From assembly GCA_015680685.1 (NCBI GenBank), contig MNCI01026969.1, positions 1 to 58,903 of the forward strand: a DNA stretch of 58,903 nt, read 5' to 3'. The translations under genes and the position numbers were made by a program. Of the stretch, positions 1 to 11,819 are shown piece after piece. The notes beneath the pieces are model-generated. The model was given only the letters and a program-made list of their open reading frames with translations. It made no database searches and was not told the origin of the DNA. The stretch is from Gnetum montanum (taxonomy: Eukaryota; Streptophyta; Gnetopsida; Gnetales; Gnetaceae). Positions within the stretch are counted from its first letter, which is position 1. Each line of letters starts with the position of its first letter.

Positions 1-1225
1 GCAAACACACATAGGATTGCATGGGGCCAAGCTTGAAGCAATAGATATTCTAATCTAAATGTTACTAAGTGGGCATTGGGGTCTCCTTCCCCATTATATT
101 TTGTCAATTGAGGCAATGAAACCCCCTTGGGTAAAGTTAAAGGTGGCACTGAGCAACTGATCGAATCATCTTGGTAGAAGTCCAATACCTTAAGCTCCTT
201 AGTGTTAATAGTTTTGAGGTGCTTTACCTCATCAGTGAGCTCTTGCATCATTTTTTGGCTTTAACCCATTCTTGGGCACTTGGTGGAGTAGTAGGTTGTT
301 TGGTTTGAGTGCTATACAAGTTAGACTACTATACGGTGGGACAGAATGATGACTATTGAGTTGTTGATGGTTGTACTTGAGTGACATTCATGGATGGAAT
401 TGTAGCAAGTGGTATGTTGTAATGAGTGGGTTGATTTTGTTGCATGCCNATAGCAAGTGGTATGTTGTAATGAGTGGGTTGATTTTGTTGCATGCCAAAC
501 GTGGTCCACTGTCCAGTTACGAGGTGTCAGGAAATGCCCTGAACCTGTTGAGTTGAAGTGGTGAAGGGTGTTCCTTGGATTTGTACTCATGGTATATAGT
601 ACATAGATGTAGAAGTGGGTATCATAGATGGCATCCCAATTGCTTGAGATGGGAAGGTCATTCCTACATTAATTTGAGAGGAGAGTTGTTGGGGTTGTAC
701 ATGTAGGAGAGGAGATAATGTGGTGACTGGAGGAATGACGGGGATGTATGCATTGAATTGAGTATTGGTCATGGGGAGAGTGGGAATGAGAGTGGGCACT
801 TGCTGTTGAGATACATGGGCTTCAATACCTTTAAATGTGTGAAGGGACATGGTCTCCCCCATGAAAGGGTGAAATAACGAATTTGCATAAGTATGCGGAC
901 TAAGAGTATGGTACGAATCCCGATGCTCGGATTGAGCTATGAAATTATCTTCCTCATCTTCGTTTTGATGCTCTACGGCAGGTTGGCGTGAGGTTTGGTT
1001 CCTTGCTATGAGGAGTTGGGATAGGAGTTCATGGTGGGATTCCGTGAGGGGGATGACATCATAGATGATGGAAGTGAAGTCATAACCTCCTTTGTGAATT
1101 AGCTCATAGTGTCTCTTTACTTCTAGTTTAGTTTGGTCAATGACAAGGTTAGCCTGGATTTTAACACAAATAAAGTTATATTGTTTAGCCATTAGGATGG
1201 TGAACATGGGATCTTTACCTTCCAA
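1..1225 (-). pseudogene. Tat-type gag fragment of element T1
   Basis: This is a capsid-type gag fragment of a Ty3/gypsy element, read on the minus strand and cut off by the left edge of the window. The N-terminal part (587-1225) has a block reading YNFICVKIQ followed by a KRHYELIHKGGYDF stretch, which matches the gag start of T3 (YNFICVKIQ and RNFEALHRGGHDF). Further on (about 1-300, minus) it has TKYNGEGDPNAHL, matching TKYNGEGDPNTHL in T3. The proline- and glutamine-rich middle also resembles T3. A single N at 449, flanked by a 46 bp direct repeat, is an assembly scar that breaks the frame. The gag identity rests on homology to T3, whose protease and RT are clear. Confidence 0.8.
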
Positions 1226-2105
1226 TCTCAGTGACCAGCGAGGTGGCCCTTAAAGGTTCATCTTGCCAAAGGCAACTATGGCCTCGGCAATGGTGACAAG
1301 ACCCGAGATTGTGGTTCAGAAGTCGGAGATGGGAAGAGTGGTGGGGTTGGTCTATGTGGGGTCCATTATAAGTGATTGTGAGTACAATGTATGGGAGGAA
1401 TTAGAGCATGGAAGAGAGAAGATGCATGCTAATTGTCAGCAGCGTATGGTCAATAGCATGTGAAATATGCAACATATGGCAAGAGACTATGAGCAGCATA
1501 TGAAATATGCAGCGTATAAATGTAGGTAGCGTAAAGAAGAATAGAAAGCGTATGAAATGATACAAGCAGCGTATGGAAGTACAACATTTTAGCGTGTATC
1601 CCAAACAAGCTAGAGCATGTCCACCCTAAACTGATGCAACAATGTGTAACTCTAAAGAGGGAAAATGGCATGTGAACGCTGAAGTAAAGTGTATTGCCTA
1701 GAAACTGAAATGCTAAAGTGCCAGTGAGTTTAATATGCAGCGTCTGACCTATGGGATAGCGCGTGGACGTTAAGTGCAACGTCTGTGAGGGAAGGATGAG
1801 TTGCTAGATGTTGTCAATGTCATCTAAGAAGGGAGAAAATGATGAGAGATGTTGCAAACAACATCTAGAGCTAGAATGAAGTGTACGACACTACGGGCAG
1901 CGTCAGGATTTGAGAATGGAGTGCAAGACACTGTGGTTTACACAGCATCTAGAAAATCAGAAATAGTGTCTAGGGTTGAGAGAGCAGGGTTTAACAGCAG
2001 AAAGCAATGCTTGGACGCTGAGAATAGGGAAGCGTGAGAATGCTGGCAACAAGGCAATGTGTGGAGTCTAGATCTGGGATCCTAAGAAGTGGATGTAAAC
2101 AGAGA
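1226..2105 (-). other. Untranslated leader of T1 between primer site and gag
   Basis: This stretch lies between the T1 primer binding site and its gag. I see no supported gene. It is scattered with short repeats of a GCAGCGTATG or GCAGCGTCTG type (for example near 1437, 1508, 1558, 1567, 1737 and 1898), which recall the GCAGCTGCGTA words in the T3 LTR. The short plus-strand open frames here look accidental. Confidence 0.45.
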
Positions 2106-2129
2106 TTAGGCCCTCCTTCAAGTGCCAAT
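2106..2129 (-). other. Primer binding site of T1
   Basis: On the minus strand this reads TTGGCACTTGAAGGAGGGCC and continues CTAA. It matches the site next to the T3 LTR (TGGTGCTAGAAGGAGGGCC) and the one next to T2, so it marks the inner edge of the T1 5' LTR. I have not assigned the primer tRNA. Confidence 0.75.
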
Positions 2130-2745
2130 TTACTATACTATCCGAAATCATCAGCACGAGGTTGGAATGAAAAGGATGCCGAGAGATCTATCGAAGATAC
2201 AGTAAGACCCCACCTTCGCATGAGGGCAAGCTAGAAATAAGTGAAGGCAGAGTGCCTTGAATGGTCTGCACGCAGATCAAACAAGGACTTCCCCTAACGT
2301 ACACTGTCGCGATGCACCAGGTTATACATAAATGGATGCAAACGAATGCATAAATGAATGCATGAAATGTGAGACAAAAATAGAACATAAACAGAGATAA
2401 TGGAAATTGTAATAAATGTAAATGACATAAATAGAGAATAATGGATGGCAAAAATGCAACTATATGTATTGATGGACGATTACAAAAAAGAGGTGCACTG
2501 ATCAGAACGCAGTTGCAGATTGATTGCAAGGCAGTCATTTAGCCCCAATGTGAAGGGTGTACAGATGCTAGGACATTGTAAGTTTCTAGTTGTAGGTGTG
2601 CAACATGACCAAAATTGCCCTAAACGCCCAATGTGACTAAGTCTGGGTAATGCCCAATTATGCCAAATAATGATGATCCGATTTGCCAACTCTCTAGATC
2701 TTGATTCGCCAAAATTGCCAACCTTCTTTAAATGGAAAAATGAGG

Positions 2746-2753
2746 TATTTATA
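2746..2753 (-). promoter_or_regulatory. TATA box of the T1 LTR
   Basis: On the minus strand the context is CCCTATAAATACCTC, very like CCTATAAATACCCCC in the T3 LTR. It separates the repeat-rich U3 from the R/U5 part of the LTR. Confidence 0.6.
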
Positions 2754-3204
2754 GGGTTTTTGGGCATGGGATTTAGATTTGGAGGATGATCTATGGCCGC
2801 AGGATGCGAAACATGAAGATTAAGTGACGGGTGTGTGTGTTGACCGGATGCATGATATGATACAATGTACAGTGTACAGCATGACCAAGTCTTACACTGG
2901 CATGTGGAATCCAGAACATAAGAGCTTGGCATGCTTAAAGAATAAAAAAAATAATTTACAAAATAATGTCGTGTTACAACAGAGAATTTTGTCTCTAGCC
3001 TTCTAAAACTGTGGTCTGGCGTGTCTTGGCGTCTTGGTGTCAACGTCCAGCATCCAGCGTATGAAACAAAAAAGATGAATTTGGAGCCCATTTTTGACCT
3101 CTGAAGTGTGTTCCAAGAGTGGATCTAGATGCTTGAGGTCTAGAGGGTGCTGTATGTCAGATTTGGGCTCATTTAGAGGCTATTTTGGCTTTGTTTTGGT
3201 TGGT

Positions 3205-4995
3205 CACACTATGTAGCATGACCAAAGTGTGATCCCAGTGTGACCAAGTGTTCATGCTCTATTTTGAACTAACTTTTGAACGTTGATTTCCTTTTTTTGA
3301 TGCCCAACTATTGCTTATTCTCCAGGGTGGTCTAGGTGTTGATTTTGAGTCCATTTTTCTTCTATTTTAGGCCTATTTAGTTTGGTCACATTGTGGGTAC
3401 ATTGTGCAGTGTGGCCCCAGCGTGACCAATTTTAAATGGCATGTTTGAAGCCCAAATTGTAAATTTTTGAAGCTTATGGACATGTACAAGTGTTTTTGGT
3501 CTTTGGCGATTGCTCGGATGTTGAACATGCTGCCTGAAACTACTTGTTTTGCCCCATTTTTTACTTGGTCATGATATGGTTACACTATGCAGCATTACCT
3601 TAGCGTGACTAACTAAAAATGCATCATTTGAAGCCTAAATTTGGATTTTTAGGAGCCTATGAGTAAGTAGACTTGTTGCCTATCCCCTGGAGATGCAATC
3701 CATGATGCAAACTTGCCCAAAACTACTTGATTTCAGCTATTTTTGGTTGGTCATGCTGTGGTCATGCTGTGCAGCATGACCAAAGTGTAACACCACCGTG
3801 AACAACTGAAAATTTCATGTTTGAGGCATAAACCTTAATTTTTTGAAACTTGTAGACATGTACAGCTATTGCCTAGCTCTCGGGGGTTGAAACCATGTCA
3901 AATTTATTCCTGGAGATGCTTGAATTAAGTTGTTCTATCTTGGTCACGTTGTGCAGTGTGACCTCAATGTGATTAACTAATAATGACCCAAAACATGTGA
4001 TTTTGGGGTTGAATCTCAAAGTTCTAAATGCTGGGAGTTGCAGGGGGCATCGGTTAAGCTCATGGAGGGTCCATGTGCTCGAATCTGGGCTGTTTGGACC
4101 TGATTTTAGGGCTCCAGAATTTGGTCACACTATACACATACTGGTCATACATTGGGCAGCATAACCAAAGTGTGTGATCAAACTTGCACTTTTTGGGGCT
4201 AAAACTGTTGATTCTTAATGCCGAGATTTGCTGTAGTCATTTGTGGACCCCTAGGGGCTCTCAAGTTTGGTCATGCTGTATTCATGTTGGGTAGTAGGAT
4301 GACTTAGCTTGAGTCCTGTCTAAAAGTGTTAGGCCAAAATTTTGTGGTGTTTCAGCACTCACACCACACTCATGTTGTACTCACGCTACCATCATGACCT
4401 CAGCATGAGTCAGCCAGAATGACGTATTTTCTACCAAATTTTGATTTTTGAAGCTTGGTTCTTGAGTGTAGAAATTGCCTAACTATGGTTGACCTCAAAG
4501 GTGATCTGGAAATCAAAAACTGATCTTGAGAGTGACTTTTCTTGAGCCACTTTTGGCAGCTCATGTTGGACTCACACTGCCAACATGAGTGCAACGTGAC
4601 CTGCAAAAACTTGCAATTTTTTTTGGAGTTGAAATTTGGAATTCTGGAGGCTGAAGTCTAAAGTTTTCAATAACGAACTCTGAGGATGACTTGCACTTTG
4701 GAAATTAGGTCATTTTGACTCAATTTTGGGCTCTAAAAGTTACTCACATTGTACTCATGCTAGCAGCATGACCTTAGCATGAGTGACAGCACAAGTGAGA
4801 AATTTTGCACTTTTTAACCTGAAATTTGAATCCCTGAACGCTGAAACTTTGAACTAGGCACAACAGTGACCCTTAAGAATTCCTTGCACCCTCAGACTGA
4901 GCCACCTTTGACTTGATTCTAACACCATTTGGAGTTGCTCACACTGAGGGCAAGCTAGCTTGACAGCATGAGCAAGCTAGCTGGGCATGAGTTCC
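3205..4995. repeat. Degenerate ~180 bp tandem array with dyad cores in the T1 U3
   Basis: About eleven diverged units begin near 3211, 3391, 3567, 3748, 3945, 4120, 4265, 4370, 4556, 4740 and 4927, mostly 175-197 bp apart. Each has a core such as GGTCACACTATGTAGCATGACC split into complementary arms (GGTCA and TGACC). Towards the right end the arms change to CTCATGTTGG with CCAACATGAG (4556 unit) and CTCATGCTA with TAGCATGAG (4740 unit). Between the cores, text such as AAATTTGAATTTTTGAAGC recurs in diverged form. Confidence 0.7.
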
Positions 4996-5090
4996 ATGCC
5001 TTAGTTAAATTTCGTCTCCCAAAAGCCAAAAGGGCTCTAGGTAGTTCTTGTTTCAAAGTGTTAGGCTGAAATTAGTGGTGTTTCAATGTC

Positions 5091-7597
5091 CATGCATCCT
5101 TGAAACAATTTTATATTCTCATTTTCAAGCCATTGGATGTCTTCTTGTTTAGTGGCTATCATGTAGATTGGGTTTTTCTCATACACTTGTTCCTTAGCTT
5201 TGTTATGGATTGTGTTAATATGTTGAATTTCCAGTCCACAACTACACCCTTTACTATTAGTGATGCATGGATTTTCCTATTCCTCCATAATAATAAGCTC
5301 ATTATTTATGTCTTGTGCTAGAGTGGTAAGAGTTGTTGGATTTTTTGTATGATTAGAAGACATCATTCTAGTAAGGAAGGTTATTACATCAAATTGGCCT
5401 TATGCTAGTTTTGATGAGTTAGTAGGTCCATAAGTGTTATGCTTACGCATGAGAACCATCCTAAAGAAATTTGAGATTGTGGTGAAGATCTATTGGCATT
5501 ATAATTTTTATGTATGTTCGTAGCATAGGTTGCATATTTTCATTAATATTGTTGTTCTAAACCTTCCTATGTTGTTGAAGGTGACATATGGTGCAGGGAA
5601 GTATGAGAATATTGACAATATAATGGAGGATGAGAGGTGTGAGATGGTGATTCTTAAAAAGATGTTGTAGGTCGATGACATTTAGGAGAGTGGTAATAGT
5701 AATTTAAATTAGAGGAAGTAGAGCTAGTTGGGAAAATAGGTTGTTGAACATAATATCCATACAGGTTCAACTAGCAGTAAGGGTAGGGTTGGTTTGATGA
5801 TCGCTACCCCACAACTATGGGATTTTCCACTATGGTTGATAGTAGTTTGAGGCTAATAAGAAGTCTCACTAGGATAGTATGGTTGATTGTAGAACTGTCT
5901 ATAATTACCTTGTAAGAAAGGTAATTTCCTAGGCATTTTCTTTTGTACGAACCTGGGATTCAATGCAAAATCCTAATACTCATGTAGATTTAACATGACT
6001 AGGAAATAGCCCTTTAGATGATCATATATGCAGATGTCACATCCATCATATTCTTCTATGGTTGAGTCTATAGCCTCTTCTTCTACAACCATTTTTCCTT
6101 TTTGTCAATGAGTGTTCCTAGCTATTTCTTGGTTCTTTTTCCTTCTTTTTCTTTGATCAATTAATTCATGTTGCATTACTTTCTCCTCTACAATTTTTAT
6201 GTAAATAGTAACTTTGTCATTCATCAACTCTCACATCTTATCTAGCCTTTCTTCAAGCTCATCGATATACTTTTGTATTGGCAAGGTTTGTTGTAAAATC
6301 ATCTCATCAAGAGCTACCTCTTTTTCTTTATCATAGATATGGATCCTTTTCTCTTAAAGATTTTATTCCTAGTTATTTTCCTCTACATTCTCTCATTTAC
6401 ATAACTCTCCTTCTTCTTTCACCACCTACTTGATTAGCCTTTGTATCTGATATACTTTTACTTCATATAATCAACCTTGAGCATACATCCTAAGGATCTC
6501 TCTTGTTTGACTATGAAGCTTATCTATGATGTGCAAAAGTTACCCTTTATAAGAGAAGTCATGGCTTGGACATCTATGTAGTAGAGAATAGTATCTATCC
6601 AAGGATTCATGATTTTTCTTCCACGCTTGGATTTGTTTTCTTTAGTTAGACTCTCTCACATAGGTTTGGTATTTCTTGTTGAAGAGAACATTGTGGACCA
6701 CCGATGGATTGAATTGGGTTTCAATGATCTATACCATACTTTGTCTTTATCTATTAGTGTCCTAGGAAAGAGCTTAAGCTTTTGCCACCCACTTTCAATG
6801 TTTTATAAGATGAAAGAATCATCAAAGGCTTACAAATAATGTTGTGGATTAAAATCATAGCCTCCCAAAAATGTATAAATATTGTTCATATTAGGTATTT
6901 TTTATGTGAATTTCCTTGCAATGCCTATTAGGTATTTTAACCACCTCTATAATCTACATCATGTTGTTAGTGACCAACAAGGGTTCACCATCATTAGACA
7001 TGTCATAGTGAGAATTTCTTTTTCTATTTTTCTAATGGTGAGGATTTTGTCTATGCTCATTTTGATGACTTTGAATTTGCCCTTGGGTTTGATTTCTATC
7101 ATTATCTTGATCCCATAGTGAAGCTCTATCTCTATACCTACATTCATCTTCATCAAAACTAGACATTGAAGAGGAAGATGAAGTTGAAAAGTTGGAAGAA
7201 TTGCCATGGCTTCTATAGTTCTCCCTTTGATGCTTTGATTTATTTTATATAGGTTTAGAGAAGGTCCTAGGCCTTAAGGCCCTCCTTGATCTAGGAATTA
7301 CTCCATCTACTCGAGGATTATTTACCTTAGTTGAACATAGTCTTTGAGTGTATTAAGGATCTATATGAGCATAGGAAACCCTTGTTTGAGTTTGTTCACT
7401 CCTATTTTCTTCAATGTAGAACCTTCATCTTTCCTATGAGGGTTTTAATTATACAATGCCTTGTTGGTCCTATGTTTAGAAGACATGGTTTTACTTGATA
7501 ATGTGTGTGACTTAAAATATTAATATTTTATAAAAGATAGATTGTTAGTATGTTTATAATGATCATAGTAAATATAACTAATCTAGATAACTAGCAC
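5091..7597 (-). pseudogene. Degenerate gag and protease-flank of Athila-like element A2
   Basis: Minus-strand coding remnants with many stops. Around 5100-5320 the reading PCITNSKGCSC with IATKQEDIQWLENE matches the segment after the protease of AN (PCITYSDTGCDC and VATTQ, then ETIQWL). The stretch 5700-7200 is similar at DNA level to the gag region of A1 at 38400-39670, including a shared block near 6579 and 39290. A basic stretch at 6959-7207 (minus) could be a nucleocapsid remnant, but no zinc knuckle survives. The left end is cut by the T1 LTR. Confidence 0.6.
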
Positions 7598-7617
7598 CAT
7601 CCCTAGCAATAGCACCA
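7598..7617 (-). other. Primer binding site of A2, tRNA-Asp type
   Basis: On the minus strand this reads TGGTGCTATTGCTAGGGA, a diverged form of the TGGCGCCGTTGCCGGGGA site complementary to tRNA-Asp that is typical of Athila elements. It directly follows the LTR end CTCATCA. Confidence 0.65.
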
Positions 7618-7618
7618 A

Positions 7619-8580
7619 TGATGAGCAACGAGGTACCCCTACACTCAACCATACAAATGATAAGTGTTCATGCACAATCTCATTGAATTCTATGGATGGG
7701 ACTAGTTGTGGCATCTAGATCATTATGCTTTGATCACAGGTTGCTATCTTCCCACTTAGACTAGAGGTAGCTTTGTCAAGTATGGTTTAGTCCAAAGTGA
7801 GGCATATGATAATTGATGTTGTTGCAATTTTATGCTATTCCTAATGATAATAAGGAAATCAAATATTTAATCTAATTAACAATGAAAAGTAAATTTTAAA
7901 CTAGCCTACATGTGATGATTGTCCATTCCCAACTTGTCATACACATCATGAACCCATGTATCCACTACTAGGATTATCAAGCACTATGCTACTAGGTGAA
8001 CCAAATAATAATGCTACTAGGGTTTCCAACTAAATACATGTTTATCCTCAAAACTAGTTGTGCTCATTCTGCCAATTGATCAACATGCATAAAAATGTAA
8101 ATATTAACTAGGTACATCAAACATGAATTACATTAAAAGTAAATGTAATCTAAGTCAAAGTGTTAAAATGAATAAGAATCAATCTCAATCTTATTACTAT
8201 CCATGGAATGTCTCCAAGTACATTTCCAGTTAAATAAGATGCCATACAACTAGCTCAGATCCATGTTGTGAGCATTCACTGACTATTCTATAAACCTATG
8301 GAATAAAACTACAAGAGTTCAACTACTTTATTGAAAAACCTATGCAAACCATGCATCCAAGTTCTATATTTATAGACCAGCACACATCTCTCAATATCGG
8401 ATATCCAATAATGTAGCATGTGATCCAATATCCTATATGTGATATCAGGGCTTTGATATCAGAGCTAAGATATTGGGCTATGATATCTTAGCTAATCAAA
8501 AATTGATGTTTTGTCAAACAGATTTGCTATAGCATTAATGATATCACAAATGCAATGTAGCATCAGCGATATCCCAACCA
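7619..8580 (-). mobile_element. 5' LTR of Athila-like element A2
   Basis: Read on the minus strand it starts at 8580 with TGGTTGGGATATCGC and ends with GGTACCTCGTTGCTCATCA at 7619, the same end as the LTRs of A1 and AN. It has several GATATC words upstream of a TATAAATA box (8367-8374, minus) and a conserved block around the poly(A) signal (TGTACTTGG, then AGTAATAAGATTGAGATT). Homology to the antisense gene of T2 begins at about 8596, so A2 interrupted that gene. The expected duplicate of the flank ATTGA is lost beyond T1. Confidence 0.75.
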
Positions 8581-8595
8581 ATTGATGATTCATGA

Positions 8596-10977
8596 AATGG
8601 CTTGGTGCTACTAAGGGTCACTTTGGTCTTACTTACAGTAGCTTTATGAACCCTAATGCAAAAAGGTCTTATCCTTTGTTCAAATCTAGGATATTTCCTA
8701 AATTTTTATCACAAAAGAATGTGATTGGCATTACCTAGGGTGGACCTTTAAGAAAGTTATGATGGAGGGGACTCTTTTTAATTAGGCTACTTCCTTGGCT
8801 ATAAGCCTTAAAGAGGAAATTCTCAAAATTCATGTAGACTCTTCCAAAATAGTCCACATGCACCATGTGTTTTGTGTAGGCTCTTTGAAGAGGTTTGTAG
8901 AATTTTTGGTGGTGAAGCGAGGTGGATAGTGGATGCGTTAGGATCCACAACAATTCTCCATGCCTTGGATAAAGCATCTTTATCCAACCATGAGGGCCCA
9001 AAACCCACTAGAGGATATGGGAGATTCACTATCCATTACCAATAAGGATCTTGATGTTAGTTGGTACGAATCCCTTGATAGCACAGGGGAGGTACCTCTT
9101 ACATTTCCAACAAACATCGAGAGGATCCAATGGTTGTGTGCTAAAGCTACTAGAGCAACTAGAGCCAATTTAAAGAGGCCTATAGAGGAAGCATCACTAG
9201 TAGAAGAAAAATATTATCTTCAAGATCCCAACCTTGGATCAAGTAGTCACAGGTATACTTCAACTATGTTTCTTTTTCCTTTTTTAGTTATGTTTTTGTT
9301 CTATGGATACTCATGTTAATTTATCTATCAATTTATGGCTACGGATCAATGGTAGAACTTGGTAGCCCAAGTTACTACTATAGAAGAAGAATAAAGGCAA
9401 GCAAAAGAGGCACATAGGCATGCTAAAGAGAAAGAGTAGAGGTGTAAGGCTACGACAAAGGAAGAAAAAAGGCATGTAGAGGAGGCACTCTTGTAATAAG
9501 ATATGGGTGATCTTGATGCCTTGTTCGATGGGTCACTACCTGGGGAGTCTTTGATCAAAATCCCTGATGATGATGAAGACAATCATGAGAAGGAAGCAAA
9601 GAGCACAGGTATACATATGCTCTACTTGTTATTGCCTATAATTTTATGTTTTGTTCTAGAGTTCTTACTTATCCAATAATTGTTATGCTTATCGTAGTTT
9701 CTAAGCTAGTAGCGAAGGCTCTTGTACTTGATTTTCACATGAAACCATGAGTAGAGGTCTTGGACAAGATAGAATTCATGCACAAGATGATAAAGGACAT
9801 CATTTTTCGGTTGCAACAAGTTGCACCTAAAATTGGTGGGAACTATGTTTTGCCATTCCATAGTCATTTTTCTATGAGATGTATTTTATGCTACAACTAT
9901 ATTTTACATTAAGTTTATGTTTATTGTTTTTGTTGTTTTGGTGTCATTAGTCACATGGGATCTAGCCCAAGACATGGAATTCAACTCCTTGCCCAAACTT
10001 CCCTTTAACACCACACATGTCCCATTGAATCTTTATGAAACTTCCACTAATCTAGCAATTTCATGTGCTAAAGCTTCATGGAAGATTCAAAGGTCTAATG
10101 AATCCCTATGGAAGTAGGTTATGAACTTGAAGAATAAAAATAAAAGGTAATCTAAGAGAATCCAGGATCTCAAGAAGTGTAATGCCTTTGTGGAGTACTT
10201 AGTGGAGAACTCAAGGGCTTTATGGACCAAGGAGATCACATGGGCCTGCTAATGGCACACTATCCATGATAAGATTTCTCTTTCCCAACAGTTACATGAA
10301 CAACAAATGTAGATGGACTTGATTTCTCAAAAGGCACAAGATTGGAAATATTATTGTGCTTGGGTCTTGGAGTGGGATAAGACCTAAAGGGACCAAAAGT
10401 TCAAGTACAAGGTCAATTGAGATGTCTACTTGAAATGGCAAAAAGAGACAACTGAATAACAAAAGAGAGAGATGTTTATTTAGGGCTTTCAAGCTTAGAA
10501 TGTTTTCAACCTCTTTGAAAGCACTCTGATATGACTACTCCACATATCACCATAGTTGTAGATGAGGTCACTATGACTACTATCTCATGGGAACCACCAT
10601 CATGGACATGTGTGGATAGAACCAACATCCTCACGAGCATTAATCCAAGGAACATTAATTGGGCTAATATGACAAAAGACAAAATTCTCTAATGTTTGGA
10701 GATTGGTCTTCATTATCTTTCCCAAAAGTTGGATTCTTAACAAATATGATGCCTTTTATGTTTTTCCTTTAAGTTTTATTTTTTTTAGTGTAGTTATATG
10801 TGTTTTTTTTTCCTAGTTTAGGTTATGATTTTGGTTATTATGATTACTAACTAGCTGTGAGTTGCTATCTTATGGGCATTTTATGATGTTGGTGGCCCTA
10901 GTGGTGTAAGTGATGATGATGATGATGCACCACCAACTCCTCCTCTAGATGCCCCCTTGGCACCATCAGATGCATGA
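8596..10977 (+). pseudogene. Decayed copy in T2 of the antisense gene (homolog of the T3 gene)
   Basis: This lies antisense to T2, between its protease and where its RT would be. Blocks match the T3 gene in order: KWLGATKG and RSYPLFKSRIFPKFLSQ (T3: EWARIPKGTKG, TLYPLFWARTFPKTLSQ); VEFLVVKRGG (AEYLVVRRNG); PWIKHLYPTMR (PWIAHILSTTR); FMHKMIKDIIFRLQQVAPKIG (FMEGVINDMIERLERIEPGAG); DWKYYCAWVLEWDK (DWRDYWAGVQEWGQ); PPSWTCVDR and NMTKDKIL (PPSWSSVEK and DLTEDKIM). Likely exons are 8596-9252, about 9355-9608, 9698-9835, 9951 to about 10740, and about 10868-10977, ending in an acidic tail. Introns have GT-AG ends where visible. Many stops make it a pseudogene. The 5' part was removed by the A2 insertion. 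Function is unknown. Confidence 0.75.
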
Positions 10978-11356
10978 TGGAATATCCTTTAGTGCTTATT
11001 TCATTTTATTCTTGATATTGTATGGCTTATGTTAGCCAATACTTGAGTTGTGGACATTTTAACATTTATGATTGATAGTTTTAACATTTATGCCACACAA
11101 TGTGGCCATGGATATGTTATTTCATTTTAAGATGTTTTAAATTTTAAGTTTCCAATTATGGTTTTGACTATATATGTTGTTGATTGCTTTATCATTTTAA
11201 AGTTCTAAGGTTATAAGAATTGAAATTATCTATGCAGAATATGGCTACATTGGCTATGTTGAGAATTATAAAACTATGAATAAGCAAGAGTTACTTTCCA
11301 TTTTATTGTTTTGTTTGATAAAAGAAAAATCATGATAGGTTGTACATTTATCACTA

Positions 11357-11558
11357 CTTTAAGGTCATGGTAGGCCATGATGCTAGTTTAAAGTCTTATT
11401 GAACTATAATGCCAGCTTAAATTCTTAGTAGATTGTAGTGCCGGTTTAAAGTCTTAGTAGACTGCAGAGCCAATTTAAGGTCTCAAAAGGCCATAATGTC
11501 AGTTTAAGGCCTCAAAAGGCCATATGTTTGCTAGTTTTAGGTCATGTTGGGCCTTAGA
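11357..11558 (-). repeat. Hairpin minisatellite of T2 between protease and antisense gene
   Basis: Seven units of about 29 bp. On the minus strand each has two short complementary arms around a 6-nt spacer, then a TTAAACTGGC-like box: GGCC with GGCC, AGTC with GACT, AGTT with GACT (one wobble pair), and others partly decayed. The design and location match the array of T3 at 22347-22475. Confidence 0.7.
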
Positions 11559-11819
11559 GTTTTATAAATTTTTTTTGGTAAAAATTTTATTTTCCAAATT
11601 TTTATGGTTTTTTTCAACTTTTTGATTCTATTTGTAAGGATGTTTTTTTTTTATGTATAAAAGTAATAGAAAAGAAAGGATGTAATACATAAGTAAAATA
11701 CAAATGAAAGTATAAATCTAGGCTACTTGCATGAAGAGTAAAATAAAATGCACAAACAAGCATAACAAATTGGCAAAGAGAGGCTAAGCTACATGGCTAT
11801 TGGCTATATGGTTATAATG

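Larger units (their letters stand above)
2131..5085 (-). mobile_element. 5' LTR of Tat-type element T1, about 2.95 kb
   Basis: Read on the minus strand, the LTR starts with TGAAACACCAC at 5085, the same start as T3 (TGAAACACCG) and T2 (TGAAACACCATC). It ends next to the primer site near 2131. A TATAAATA box lies at 2746-2753. The U3 part (about 2755-5085) is unusually long because it holds a ~180 bp tandem array. The flank at 5086-5090 (ATGTC) should be the target duplication, but the partner LTR is outside the window. T1 is inserted in A2, whose coding similarity resumes at about 5091. Confidence 0.75.

Noticed and set aside
2480-3091. 203-codon minus-strand open frame in the T1 LTR
   Set aside because: It crosses the LTR TATA box and the promoter region; no motif. 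Judged accidental.
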